Assembly (NCBI GenBank): GCA_902651635.1
Contig: CACRSC010000034.1
Location: 250,769 to 309,566, forward strand
Source: Mastigamoeba balamuthi
Lineage: Eukaryota; Evosea; Mastigamoebida; Mastigamoebidae
Length of the DNA: 58,798 bases
Direction: 5' to 3'
A program made the position numbers and the translations under genes. Of this stretch, positions 11,552 to 21,061 are shown piece after piece (within the stretch, counting starts at the first letter, position 1; each line of letters begins with the position of its first letter). The notes below the pieces were generated by a model, which saw only the letters and a list, made by a program, of their open reading frames with translations, had not been told where the DNA came from and searched no databases.

Positions 11552-12102
11552 TCAGAGGTGCATGGGAAAGAATCTCATGAGCTCGTCGCCGGTCCACCAG
11601 TCGACCACGACGCAGGCGCCGGCCCCAGCCTGAATTCTGATGAAGCGCCTGTTGCTGTTCTCAGTGATGAGGCTTGCTTGCCCGAGGCCCAGGACGAACC
11701 TCACGGACCCGCGGACCGACAGGTCGCTCGAAGCGGACCCAATGGCCATGGTGCGTTTTGCACATTGTGCGTTGCAGCAGTCAGTTTGTCTTTGTCTCTC
11801 GTTGAAAAAGCGTTGGAAACCCGTACGCGGAGAACCAGGCTGCCGTTGAGCAGCAGGAAGTTGTCGCCCTTGAGCAGCGGCTGCCCCATGCGCCACGGGC
11901 TTATCTGGGTGATGCGCAGGGCCACAGCGTCCGCAGGGCGAGCGCTTACGCCGCCGGTTGCAGACAGGTAGAAGCCGTTAGTGCAGAAGATGGCCACCGT
12001 GTCGCCATACATGATGAACGAGCCGCTGATGCAGGGGCAGTGGGACAGTGTGACCGCGGAAACCGCCAGAGCCAGCACAGCCAGGAGGGAGGTGGTGTTC
12101 AT
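11552..12102 (-). CDS. Small secreted protein, possible beta-trefoil fold (copy 3, duplicate of copy 2)
   Basis: Nearly identical to 9678-10228. The only clear protein change I see is Phe to Ser just after the signal peptide (TLFHCPC becomes TLSHCPC). It carries the same missing splice acceptor after the first exon. Because it sits in the direct repeat around the N at 11016, it is probably an allelic or contig-overlap copy of the same locus. If the duplication is real, it is a very recent paralogue. Confidence 0.5.
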
Positions 12103-12889
12103 TGATGGTCGTGGACTCGAGGATGTCTCGCGGGCTGGGCAAATAGAGAAACAGGGAGTTAATGAGCAATTGCACCCCAGATTCTCTGAGAAAGAGGCTC
12201 AATTGCTGTAACGGTGCACTCAGATTCAGGCATGATGCACGCCCATGCTTTTCTTGTCGTCTGTTTCAGACGAATGGCGATGCCGATGGACGAGTTCTTT
12301 CACGGATTTTCGGTACTCGGAAACGGTAGCCACGTCGGCATCAGCATCGCGGCTGGCAATGCATCGGCCGGGCAACGGCAACGACATGCTTGGCAAGATC
12401 TCACCTCCGATTTTGCGCTTCGTGGCAGATGACGTGTCAGAGACCGCCTTATAAGGCCGTGCGGCTCTGCCTACGAATCATTATTCTCAAGCCCTTCACA
12501 GGCAAGTCTTCCCCTCGGGCAAGGCGATCGCCTTCACTTCCCTCTGCCAACTTTCTGTGCCAAAGCCGAGGTTTGTCCGCTGTCGGCCGCAGTACTTCTC
12601 ATCCACCGGCGAGTCACAGTCTCTTCGCAGGCGAGAGGGCCTGCGGGGCAGCGGCAGCTCATCGTGCTGGTCGTGACAGTAATGCAAGCACCTTTACGTC
12701 TGGTCGACCCTGCCAAGGCCGAGCACTGCGGGCGACAGCCACGAGCTCAAGGTACCTGCTTTTCCTTCTTGTTCTGCTCCGCGCTGACCTCCCCGAGGGC
12801 TGCGAGCGCCAGAGCATGGCCGACACGAATACACGCTCAGACAGCGTCGCTTTGAAGCGTCCGCTTGGTACTTCCTGAGCACTCGAGGC

Positions 12890-14060
12890 ACAATTACCAA
12901 CCTGCTCGGGCCAGTACCCGCAATGCAGTCGAGAACCAGCGACCTCATCCTGGGTGCCACTCGACAATTGCGAGGAGCCGCGATGCTACATACGGCGTGG
13001 TAAAGCCACACAGCTTGCGCTCGATCGCTCACGAAGAGGCACAGATCTCCGGAGGGCAGTAATTCGCATGCGCGCAAGGGCAGACGAGGGCTTCTGGGGA
13101 AGGAAGCGGCTGCGCCAGGAGTCGAAGACGTGGCTGCACGGGCCAACCCTGCCGGGGTGGTAGCGGCTGCGCAATGCCCAGGCTGCTCAGGCGCCTGCGG
13201 GCGTGCAAGTTCCCCACCAGTTCCCGGACAGCAGTGCCCGGGCCCCACTGAGTCTCTGGTGCAAGTTCCCCACCTCCCCGGCTCTTCGAAACAAGCATCG
13301 CATAGTCGCCTGTCGTACTGGAAATTCACATTCACTTCTGCCTCTATCGGTGCTTTGTTTTCGAGGATGAGAACATCATCCGGTCTCTTGAGGGCTGTGA
13401 GCATGAGGGGCTGGTGCAGTGCGTCTGCTTTCGTTGGTACAGCATCAGGGTCTGGTCCCAGACTGAGATTTCATTTCTCCCCTGAAGAGCTCAGCATGTA
13501 GAAGGATAGAAATGGAGAGCCTGAGAGTGTCAATCGAGCCGGCAATTGCACGGAGCTCGTCTGTTCCCCCACGGCGAGGGTGCAGTACCAGTTTGGCGCG
13601 GACGAGGGCACCCGTGCCACAATCGATCCCTACGGCAGCCAGGCTATCACTTTCATTGACCTGAAGAGGAGATGTGCCCCTCCCTCAGATCGTCATTCTC
13701 ACGCCAGAAACGGGCCCAGGTACCTCCTTTCCCGCAGCGTGTGTGTTTTTCCCTTGACAGAGATGCACGCCCGGCAGCCCAGCAGCGGCAGCAAGTCCAA
13801 ACAGGAGTGCTATACCGACTCTTCTTCCTCAGCACCCCGTCTGCGTCGGCGATGGCTGGCGACATGCCGCAGGAGCCGACACTGCTTCATGAATCGACTT
13901 GTTGTGTACAAACGTCGTCGACATCATGGTGTATGCCGAGACCAAGAGTGTCGTGCTCCTGCAGCTCGGTACGCAATTTGTTAAACAGTTCGACATGTAC
14001 AACTTGCCCACCAACGAGAATCCTGTTACTTAATCGCTTACCAGGCCATCACACCTGCCG
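12890..14060. other. Decayed or unrecognised region with coding-like fragments
   Basis: No intact gene is supported. A minus-strand frame at 12694-13404 (236 codons) starts with a stretch (LKRPDDVLILEN, PIEAEVNVNFQYD) that recurs at 17321-17414. On the plus strand, 13885-14032 encodes NVVDIMVYAETKSVVLLQLG and a normal-looking tail to a TAA, but an in-frame TGA lies just upstream. These look like remnants of genes or repeats. Confidence 0.4.
13312..13440. repeat. Dispersed repeat, second copy at 17321-17455
   Basis: About 130 bp are shared with two substitutions and a small indel at the distal end. Both copies lie beside decayed sequence, and the second directly abuts the 117-bp N gap. It encodes the same minus-strand peptide in both places, but a frameshift upstream in the second copy argues against function there. 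Confidence 0.75.
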
Positions 14061-14235
14061 AAAGAAGAAAGGCTGACGTCGGGGCTGTTCCAAGACCTTG
14101 CAACTGGCGACAGATTAGGCCCTCCGAAAGATGAGTTAAGAAGACAGAGTGCATTGTGTCCCTGTCTTTGGACCGTATTGGGCTCCTCACACCGCGGCGT
14201 CGGTGGTGCCTAAGGGCAAATGCAGTTGCCATGCC

Positions 14236-15011
14236 CCTGCGCACAGACTTCATCTGAATTTTTGTTTGAATGTTGCGGAGCAAATGATGCCTACCAGGGA
14301 AACCTCGTCCTCCAGGTTAGTTTTTATGTTAGCACCATGACGGAATAGCACAGTCATCGAGAGGCACAGAACAGTGGAGATTCGGTTTCGGGGAAACGAG
14401 TGGCCAGAGGGTTCACGTAAGCTCCGTGGCGCAACAGCAGCTCTGCAGACTCGAGAGGACCCATCTTGACAGCACCAGCAAGGATGGAAAGCTCGGCCCT
14501 CGTTCCATGAGCATTCTAATCTGCCCCTGCCCTCAGCAGCACTCAATTAGCATTAGCCGAGGACCGCTGCCATCAAAGGTGGTCAGTGGTAGTCGCCCCG
14601 TCTGTGTTGGGCAAGGCTCCTGCAGCGAGGAGCTCGCGGACCATACTCTCGATCTGGCCGCATATCCGAGCGATGCACTCGATGGGAGTCCCAGTCCATT
14701 GCGCACGCACAGCACAGCAGCGTGGAACCACCGACGTGGATGGAAGCATTGAGGCCCGCACCATTCCTCACGAGGAGCTTCACAGCTCTGTTGTTGGCCT
14801 TGATAGCAGTGCCGAGAGGCGTGCCTAACGGCCCCCTCCTGTCCGGGGAGGCACCTGCAGCCAGCAGCGCCTTGGCGATGTCGTGATTGCGATGGAGGAT
14901 GTCATCTGTCAGAAAGGTGTAGCCTCGAGGCACGTATGCATCAGGGGGAACTGCTGCGACCCTTTCTGGCACTGAGAGGTGTGTAGTCACGTAAGGGTGT
15001 GTTCCCGGCAA
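14236..15011 (-). pseudogene. Ankyrin-repeat protein pseudogene
   Basis: Minus-strand fragments show ankyrin consensus in three frames: HDIAKALLAAGASPDRRGPL, TAIKANNRAVKLLVRNGAGL and then, one frame over, SMVRELLAAGALPNT, LESAELLLRHGAYVNPLA, and after a stop and another frame change TVLFRHGANIKTNLEDE. No GT-AG introns explain the frame changes near 14700 and 14350. The gene has lost integrity, or this part of the assembly has several indel errors. Confidence 0.7.
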
Positions 15012-15287
15012 CTCAGGCGCGGTGTGCAGAGTTCACAACTCGCTGGTCGATCTTGATCCCGCCCTGCGGTTGTTTGTAAACTTAAGGAATCAATTGAATC
15101 ACCAGATCAAAAATACCTTCCTGGTCACGTTTGCACATTTTGGGTGGAATTATTGTTGGATGTCCCCACCAACGAAAGAAAAGAAAACCTCAAGTCAATA
15201 ATTGATCCTCAAACTGTTTATGCTGATGCTTTCGACAGCTGTACAGCGTTTGCTTCTGAGGACGGAATGGACTTTGAGCAAAGGCGT

Positions 15288-16156
15288 CTATGCAGGCGCA
15301 TAGCGAGAGAACTGTATGTTGAGGGCGAAAACACTCTCCGCCTCGGTCTCTCTTCCGATCCTGATGAGGTTGACCCGCACCTGGCCCTCCCTCGCCGCCC
15401 TGAAGAAGAACACGAACGTCTGCGGGCAGCCATTCTCCGCAGGCGACCTGCACGGCAGCACAATCTCCGCTGCCGCTGGCGTCGCGGGGTCCACGACCCA
15501 CGAGAACCCCGTGCTGGCTGGCGATGCCTCGAGGCGGACCTCGACGAGGGCGTTGCGCTTGACTGTCAGCGTGCTGTCGTTGTACTCGATGCCCACGAAG
15601 CCGCCGACGCACGCGGCTGCCGGGCGTTCGACGGCTTCAACCTGCACGCCCAGTGCGAACGCGTCGTAGCGCTCGAGCACGCCGAAGGGCAGCTTGCCTA
15701 CGATGCGTATCATGCCCGTGGCGAGAGCCTCGTAGAAGAACACGTGCGTGCTCGGGCATCCCGGGCAGGGTCTGAGGACTGTCACAGGGGCCATCGACAC
15801 GTTGCCGAGCAGACGCATTGCCGCGCTTTTCCTCGGGATCAGAGACATCCCGTTGTCAGAAACGCGTGCCTGTTCACACGACATGGCGGAGTGAAAAACG
15901 CCGTGAGTGCGGTTGGTTTGCGGCGACGCAAGGGGGTGTAAGGTTGCCTCGATGATCTGGTGGGGAGTCGCCACTGAGTGGATCTGGCAGCCGACCTCCT
16001 CGGGCTCGCTTGGGGTCCATACGTTGCATCCAGTCCCGATTTCTTTCGCGCACATAACCGCGTGCGCCGATGCCTGACGATGAAGTTAGTCGACAGCAGG
16101 GACTGGGCAGCTCGCACGGCGAGCACTACGAGGGCAGCGAGCTGCCAGTGGGCCAT
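15288..16156 (-). CDS. Secreted two-domain chagasin-like cysteine-peptidase inhibitor A (I42)
   Basis: Predicted inhibitor of papain-family peptidases, secreted or lysosomal. Exons 16156-16118, 16073-15948 and 15869-15288 give 248 residues. The signal peptide is split over exons 1 and 2 (MAHWQLAALVVLA, then ASAHA). Domain 1 strand SVATPHQIIE/ARV matches the chagasin TLTVAVGELVEI strand. Its loop should read STGF but is shortened here (DNGMSLIPRK), so the first inhibitory loop is missing. GCPSTHVFFYEA follows. Domain 2 has DSTLTVKRNALVEVRLEASP, STGFSW and CPQTFVFFFRAAREGQVRVN, and looks intact. Intron 2 has a GC donor (GAG|GCAACC) and ends CAG. A CRE-like site lies 101 bp upstream. It is the duplicate of copy B. 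Confidence 0.83.
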
Positions 16157-16256
16157 TGCAGAGAGTGTGAGCAATCAAGCGAGGCTGGAGCGGTGTGCGA
16201 TGATGCTAGACAGAGCTCTGTTTCGGTGAAGAGTGACAGAGCGGTTGTCCCCGTTC

Positions 16257-16270
16257 GACGTCATTCGCCA
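16257..16270 (-). promoter_or_regulatory. CRE-like element GGCGAATGACGTCG of copy A
   Basis: TGGCGAATGACGTC on the minus strand, about 101 bp upstream of the ATG. The same motif occurs upstream of the other array members. Confidence 0.55.
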
Positions 16271-16589
16271 AAAGAGAACAGACGTGGGAAAGAGACTTTG
16301 TGCTGCCGGCCGGAATCGGGCATAATGTCATCCGCCATCCATACACCCACCCATCGCCAGATCTTTTATCAAATTCTCACGAGCAAAACGACCAGTTGAG
16401 GGCATACCCATCGGTCTTTCCCAGTGCATTATTTTGGATTTTTGTTCACTCCACGTCAACAGCCAGATTCTACGTCTTCCGAGGCACTCAGAAACGACAA
16501 TACCAAAATTGTGCAATCGTATTGCGTTCTGCTGGCTTGTTTTCTTCGACTTTCTGATTCTGAGTTCAACATTGTTCTCTTTTGTTCTG

Positions 16590-16990
16590 CAGGGATAACG
16601 GAGTACATTGCGTGCCCGAGCCCCAGGGCGAACCCCTCGGACTCGTGGACCGACAGCAGGTCTCTCGCGACGGACCCTGTGACCGTGGTGCTCTGTGCAC
16701 ATTGTGCGTTGCAGCCATCAGTTTGTCTTTGCCTCTCAATGATAAAACAAATGGAAACCCTTACACGTAAATCCAGGCTGCCGGTGAGCAGCAGGAAGTT
16801 GTCGCCATTGAGCAGCGGCTGCCCCATGCACCACGGGTTGATCGGGATGATGCGCAGGGCCGCAGCGTCCTCAGGGCCTTATGCCGTCGGTAGCAGTCAG
16901 ATAGAAGCCGTTGGTGCTGTACATGGCCATCATGTCGCCATACTTGATGTACGAGCCATTAATGCAGGGGCAGTCGAACTGTGCGACCTC
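16590..16990 (-). pseudogene. Truncated copy of the small secreted-protein family (copy 4)
   Basis: The minus strand encodes FDCPCINGSYIKYGDM, NGFYLTATDG, then after a frameshift NPWCMGQPLLNGDNFLLL, and VTGSVARDLLSVHES. It has no signal peptide exon, a small deletion causes a stop after TATDGIRP, and the C-terminal WW region is absent because homology ends at the segmental-duplication edge. The splice acceptor (GTGCACAG) lost in copies 2 and 3 is still present here. Confidence 0.75.
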
Positions 16991-17203
16991 AGAAACTAGG
17001 GGTCGGCAAGATACTCACCTTCTCGGCGTCTGAGTGAGTTGCAACTCAGGTTAACTCCCCCCCCGGAATAGTACTTCAGCGTGAACAGACCGTGTCATAG
17101 AGTGGTCAGAGGGGTCGTGGGAGTGCTAAAGGTGTGCTGAGGTCTGTTTCCGTGGGTGTGTCCCCCTTGTTCGGTGTCACACACGCTCTCTTGGCGCCCG
17201 CAT

Positions 17204-17320
17204 NNNNNNNNNNNNNNNNNNNNNNNNNNNNNNNNNNNNNNNNNNNNNNNNNNNNNNNNNNNNNNNNNNNNNNNNNNNNNNNNNNNNNNNNNNNNNNNNN
17301 NNNNNNNNNNNNNNNNNNNN
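17204..17320. other. Assembly gap (117 N)
   Basis: Unsequenced. The right flank is the 13.3-kb dispersed repeat, which probably caused the break. Confidence 0.99.
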
Positions 17321-17689
17321 TGTCGTACTGGAAATTCACATTCACTTCTGCCTCTATCGGTGCTATGTTTTCGAGGATGAGAACATCATCCGGTCTCTTG
17401 AGAGCTGTGAGCATGAGGGGCTGGTGCAGTGCGTCTGCTTTCGTTGGACAGCATCAAGTCGGCCCAGGCTGAGGTTTAATTTGCTTCCTTAAGATCCAAG
17501 CATCTCTTTTTGGACAGGATCAAGGCAGGTTGTCTTAGTAACGTTTGCACTTGTCTGATGTCCCCACTAACGAAAGAGAGAAAAACCCCCAAAGACATTG
17601 GTCCTCAAACTGTTTATGTTGATGCTTTCGACAGCTGTACAGTGTTTTGCTTCTGAGGACGGTATCGAATGGACTTTGAGCAATGGGGT

Positions 17690-18572
17690 CTATGCACTTG
17701 CTGGCGCAATGCGAGAGAACTGTATGTTGAGGGCGAAAACACTCTCCGCCTCGGTCTCTCGTCCGAATCTGATGTGGTTGACCCGCACCTGGCCCTCCCT
17801 CACCGCCCTGAAGAACACGAACGTCTGCGGGCAGCCATTCTCCGCAGGCGACCTGCACGGCAGCACAATCTCCGCTGCCGCTGGCGTCGCGGGGTCCACG
17901 ACCCACGAGAACCCCGTGCTGGCTGGCGATGCCTCGAGGCGGACCTCGACGAGGGCGTTGCGCTCGACTGTCAGCGTGCTGCCGTTGGACTCGATGCCCA
18001 CGAAGCCGCCGACGCACGCGGCTGCCGGGCGTTCGACGGCGTCGACCTGCACTCCCAGTGCGAACGCGTCGTAGCGCTCGTGCGCACCGAAGGGCCTTCT
18101 GCCGACGATGCTGATCATGCCCGTGGCGAGAGCCTCGTAGAAGAACACGTGCGTGCTCGGGCATCCCAGGCAGGGGTTGAAGACGGCCACAGGGGCGATC
18201 GACACGTCGCCTAGCAGACGCATTGCCGCGCTTTTCCTCGGGACCAGCGTGAACCCCGTGCTGCCCCCGTTGTCAGGAACGCGTGCCTGTTCACACGACA
18301 TGGCGGAGTGAAGACGTCATGAGTGCGGTTGGTTTGCGGCGACGCAAGGGGATGTAAGGTTGCCTCGATGATCTGGTGGGGAGTCGCCACTGAGTGGATC
18401 TGGCAGCCGACCTCCTCGGGCTCGCTTGGGGTCCATACGTTGCATCCAGTCCCGACTTCGTTAGAACACAAAAGCGCATGCGCCGATGCCTGACGATGGG
18501 ATTAGTCGACAGCAGGAGCAGGCTAGCTCGTACGACGAGCACTACGAGGGCGGCGAGCTGCCAGTGGGCCAT
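17690..18572 (-). CDS. Secreted two-domain chagasin-like inhibitor B (I42)
   Basis: Three exons. Exon 1 (MAHWQLAALVVLV) and the start of exon 2 (ASAHALLCSNEVGTGCNVW) carry the signal peptide. Intron 2 follows PHQIIE with a GC donor (GAG|GCAACC), and exon 3 runs to 17690. Domain 1 has NGGSTGFTLV, CLGCPSTHVFFYEALATG and IVGRRPFG, the last resembling the chagasin RPW loop. Domain 2 has STLTVERNALVEVRLEASP, STGFSWVVDPATP, and GCPQTFVFFRAVREGQVRVN. All three inhibitory-loop positions look intact, in contrast to its duplicate A. The expected target is papain-like (C1) peptidases, either endogenous or from prey or host. Confidence 0.87.
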
Positions 18573-18672
18573 TGCAGAGAGAGTGAGCGATCAAGCGAGG
18601 CTGGAGCGGTGTGCGATGATGCTCGACAGAGCTCTGTTGCGTTGAAGAGTGACAGAGCTGAAGTCCCCGTTC

Positions 18673-18686
18673 GACGTCATTCGCCA
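18673..18686 (-). promoter_or_regulatory. CRE-like element of copy B
   Basis: The minus strand reads TGGCGAATGACGTC, about 101 bp upstream of the ATG, at the same place as in copy A. Confidence 0.55.
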
Positions 18687-19117
18687 AAAGAGAACAGACG
18701 TGGGAAAGAGACTTTTGTTGCCGACGGGCGAATCGGCATAATTGTCCTCCGCCTTCCAGACGCCCACCCATCGCCCGAGAGATGACCAAATTCTCACGAG
18801 CAAAACGACCAGATGAGGGCATACCCATCGGTCTTTCCCAGTGCATTATTTTTGGGTTTTTGTTCATTCCACGTCAACAGCCAACAAGTTTCTATGTCTA
18901 CCGAGGCACTCAGAAGCGACTATACCAAAACGGTGCAATCGAATTGCGTTCTGCTGGCTTGTTTTCTTCGGCTTTCTGCTTCTGAGTTCAACATTGTTCT
19001 CTTTTGTTCCTGCAGGGATAACCGAGAACGACAGAGAGGACGCTGCAGTCATCCCACAGCAGCGGTGGTATGCACACGAACCCGGAAGAGCGACAGCACC
19101 GAGGGGCCCGTGTTCCT

Positions 19118-19990
19118 CTAAGCACTGCGAGGGAACTGGAGGTTGATGTTGAAGTCGTACAGCACCTGCATGGTGCCGTACTGGACGCCGTTGATACGCA
19201 CCTGCCCCTCCTGCGTCGCCCTGAAGAAGAACACGTACGTCTGGGGGCAGCCCATGAGCTGGGGATCGCTGCACGGCAGCTCAATCTCCGCCACCGCGGG
19301 CGTCGCAGGGTCCGCGACCCACTTGTAGCCCGCGCTCGCCGACGAGGCCTGCAGGCGGACCTCGACGAGGGCGTTGCGCTCGACGGTCACCGTGTTCCCG
19401 TTGGACTCGCTGCCGAAGAAGCCGCCCGAGCAGACGGGCTCCTGCGTCGTCATGCCGACGAGCACGCCGAGGGCGAAGACCTGGGTGCGGCGCTGCGGGA
19501 GGTGGAGGCTCACGGCGTCGACACTGATCCTGCCAGAGGCCGCGGCCTCGAAGAAGAACACGCGCGTTCTGGGGCAGACCACCAGGTGGGCGCAGTCGGC
19601 GTCCCGCCCGGTGGTCACGTTGCCCAGTAGGTGCAGCCCGGGGTGGTCACTGGCGACCAGTGCGTAGTTCGTGCTATACTGGTTGTCGGGCACGCGTGCC
19701 TGGCAGGTGCAGGGGGTGAGCGATGGGCGTCGCCAGCCCCGAGATGCTGAGGCTACGAGAGTACCTCGACGATCTGGTGGCGAGCGACGACGGTGTGGAG
19801 ATGGCAGCCGGAGTCGCTGGTGGTCCCGGGGGTCCAGATGCTGCAACCGCTCCCGACCTGGTTGGCGCAGAGCCGTGCGTGCGAGAGAGCCTACGGGGCA
19901 GCGTCCCCCGTGGTCAGCCTGAGGGGCTGGGGAGCTGGCAGAAGAACTCACAGCGAGGAGGAAGACGGTGACGAGGGCAGCAGGAGACAT
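19118..19990 (-). CDS. Secreted two-domain chagasin-like inhibitor C, divergent loops
   Basis: Exon 1 MSPAALVTVFLLA and exon 2 ALSHARLCANQVGSGCSIW form the split signal peptide and mature N-terminus. Intron 2 is GT-AG (GAG|GTACTC). Exon 3 continues ARVPDNQYSTNYALV, CPRTRVFFFEAAASGRISVD, NTVTVERNALVEVRLQASSA, SAGYKW and CPQTYVFFFRATQEGQVRIN. Both Thr-Gly loops are altered: STGF has become STNY in domain 1 and STGY has become SAGY in domain 2. The first GC-P-S-T motif is CPRT. In chagasin the Thr-Gly loop enters the peptidase cleft, so specificity or activity may have changed. The reading frame is intact, so the gene is probably still expressed. Confidence 0.85.
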   Translation of the reverse strand: MSPAALVTVFLLAVSSSASSPAPQADHGGRCPVGSLARTALRQPGRERLQHLDPRDHQRLRLPSPHRRRSPPDRRGTLVASASRGWRRPSLTPCTCQARVPDNQYSTNYALVASDHPGLHLLGNVTTGRDADCAHLVVCPRTRVFFFEAAASGRISVDAVSLHLPQRRTQVFALGVLVGMTTQEPVCSGGFFGSESNGNTVTVERNALVEVRLQASSASAGYKWVADPATPAVAEIELPCSDPQLMGCPQTYVFFFRATQEGQVRINGVQYGTMQVLYDFNINLQFPRSA

Positions 19991-20061
19991 AGCGGGAGTG
20001 TCTGTGTGGGCCCAACCTCAGCTGAGTGAATGTGGAATGAAGGTCCTGAAGGGCCTCGCCC

Positions 20062-20100
20062 GACGTCATTCGCCCACACAGGCGGAAAATGACACGTCAT
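20062..20100 (-). promoter_or_regulatory. Bipartite CRE-like module of copy C
   Basis: On the minus strand, distal ATGACGTGTC (about 20091-20100) and proximal GGGCGAATGACGTC (20062-20075) lie 72-110 bp upstream of the ATG. Below them an ACTCAGCTGAGGTTG block, similar to that of copy F, may mark the transcription start. Confidence 0.6.
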
Positions 20101-20960
20101 CGCTGAAAAGACTGCAGCACAGCCGTTTTTCTGGCGATGTGCGCGGATTTCCAACGTGGCGGCAGAAGCCGTGCTACGGCTGCACGACTACGGAGCACGA
20201 AGGATTGCACATGGAGGAGCCTCCGATAGTATCCCTTAACCCAAAACTCGCAAATATCGGTCCGCAGGCACCACTAGTGCAGTGTGTGAGTGAGAATGGA
20301 ACAATGTTGTGGGGTCATAGGGGCAGCTGTTTTCGCACAGGGTGAGTCTTTTCTTTTCCTGCGTTCGTTCTCTTTTGTATGCGCAGAGGGTTTGACCTGA
20401 TGGCATTGGCGGAGGGAACCTCGGTGTTGAGGACATCACCCTCAGTCCACCTGCAGACCCTGGCGATGTTAGCGCGATTCTGAACGACTGCGGTGCCTTG
20501 TGTGAATACCTACATGAAAAGCCCGGCGGGTATTGCACCGGTCTCATCAAGAATGCCCCGCACCGGACTGCGGACCGGGAAAAAGTATAGGTTGTAAGGA
20601 GTGTTCCCTTGTTCCGTATGCCCTGAGCATGTCGGACCCGCTGTCAATAATGGCTGTCGTCCGTGGAGCATTCCCGAGCGAATCTGAGGCAGTACGCGCA
20701 GGGCTTGAGCAGGTGTGTCCACACCTCGCACGGGGCTATGTCGGGAAAGACCCCGGATAGACTGAGTGCCTGTTTTCCTTACAACGACGACCCTGTTCTG
20801 TACTGATCTGCGCCCAGGCTGTCTGCGCTGCCGCACCTGGCGGGTTGGCTCTCCCCTCCCGTCCTCCTTTCCCCGCGGCCCGCCCCCCGCACCTGCGCAC
20901 CACAAGCGGCAGCTGGGGCTCCCTGAAGAACAGGCAGCAGAAAATTCTCAGACAGTTGAA
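20101..20960. other. Intergenic, no gene supported
   Basis: Divergent spacer between copies C and D. It contains a palindromic element at 20556-20583 (see repeats). No ORF shows family motifs. Confidence 0.6.
20556..20583. repeat. Dispersed palindromic element, copy 1
   Basis: CCCCGCACCGGACTGCGGAC followed by CGGGAAAA is an imperfect inverted repeat. Related copies lie at 32210-32236 and 34206-34233, and shorter GCGGTGCGGAC forms at about 28158 and 31528. Confidence 0.55.
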
Positions 20961-20993
20961 TGACGTGTAATGCATCGCCCGCGAATGACGTCG
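20961..20993 (+). promoter_or_regulatory. Bipartite CRE-like module of copy D
   Basis: TGACGTGT (20961-20968), then GCGAATGACGTCG (20981-20993), 69-100 bp upstream of the ATG. The order and orientation relative to the gene match the minus-strand copies even though this gene is inverted. Confidence 0.6.
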
Positions 20994-21061
20994 CAGCTGC
21001 CTGCGCACCGGTCATTACTGTTTATTCATCCCAGCAGACACCGCTGTTCTCAGCCCCAGCC

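Larger units (their letters stand above)
9143..12889 (+). repeat. 1873-bp direct repeat joined by a single N (9143-11015 and 11017-12889)
   Basis: The two units are almost identical. By eye I find only a handful of differences, for example near 10155/12029, 10431/12305 and 10982/12856. The junction is one N at 11016. The second unit starts in the middle of the last ADH exon, and the first ends where unique sequence continues after the second. This is what two overlapping contigs look like when joined without merging. A true tandem duplication cannot be excluded. Confidence 0.9.
15126..19027 (-). repeat. Segmental duplication: 15126-16604 and 17540-19027
   Basis: The two segments align over their whole length. 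They include the 3' flank (ACGTTTGCAC and GTCCCCAC blocks), a complete chagasin-like gene, its promoter (GACGTCATTCGCC about 100 bp upstream of the ATG) and about 350 bp of distal flank ending at GCAGGGATAAC. Small insertions and substitutions are scattered through both, so the duplication is older than the one around 11016. Confidence 0.8.
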
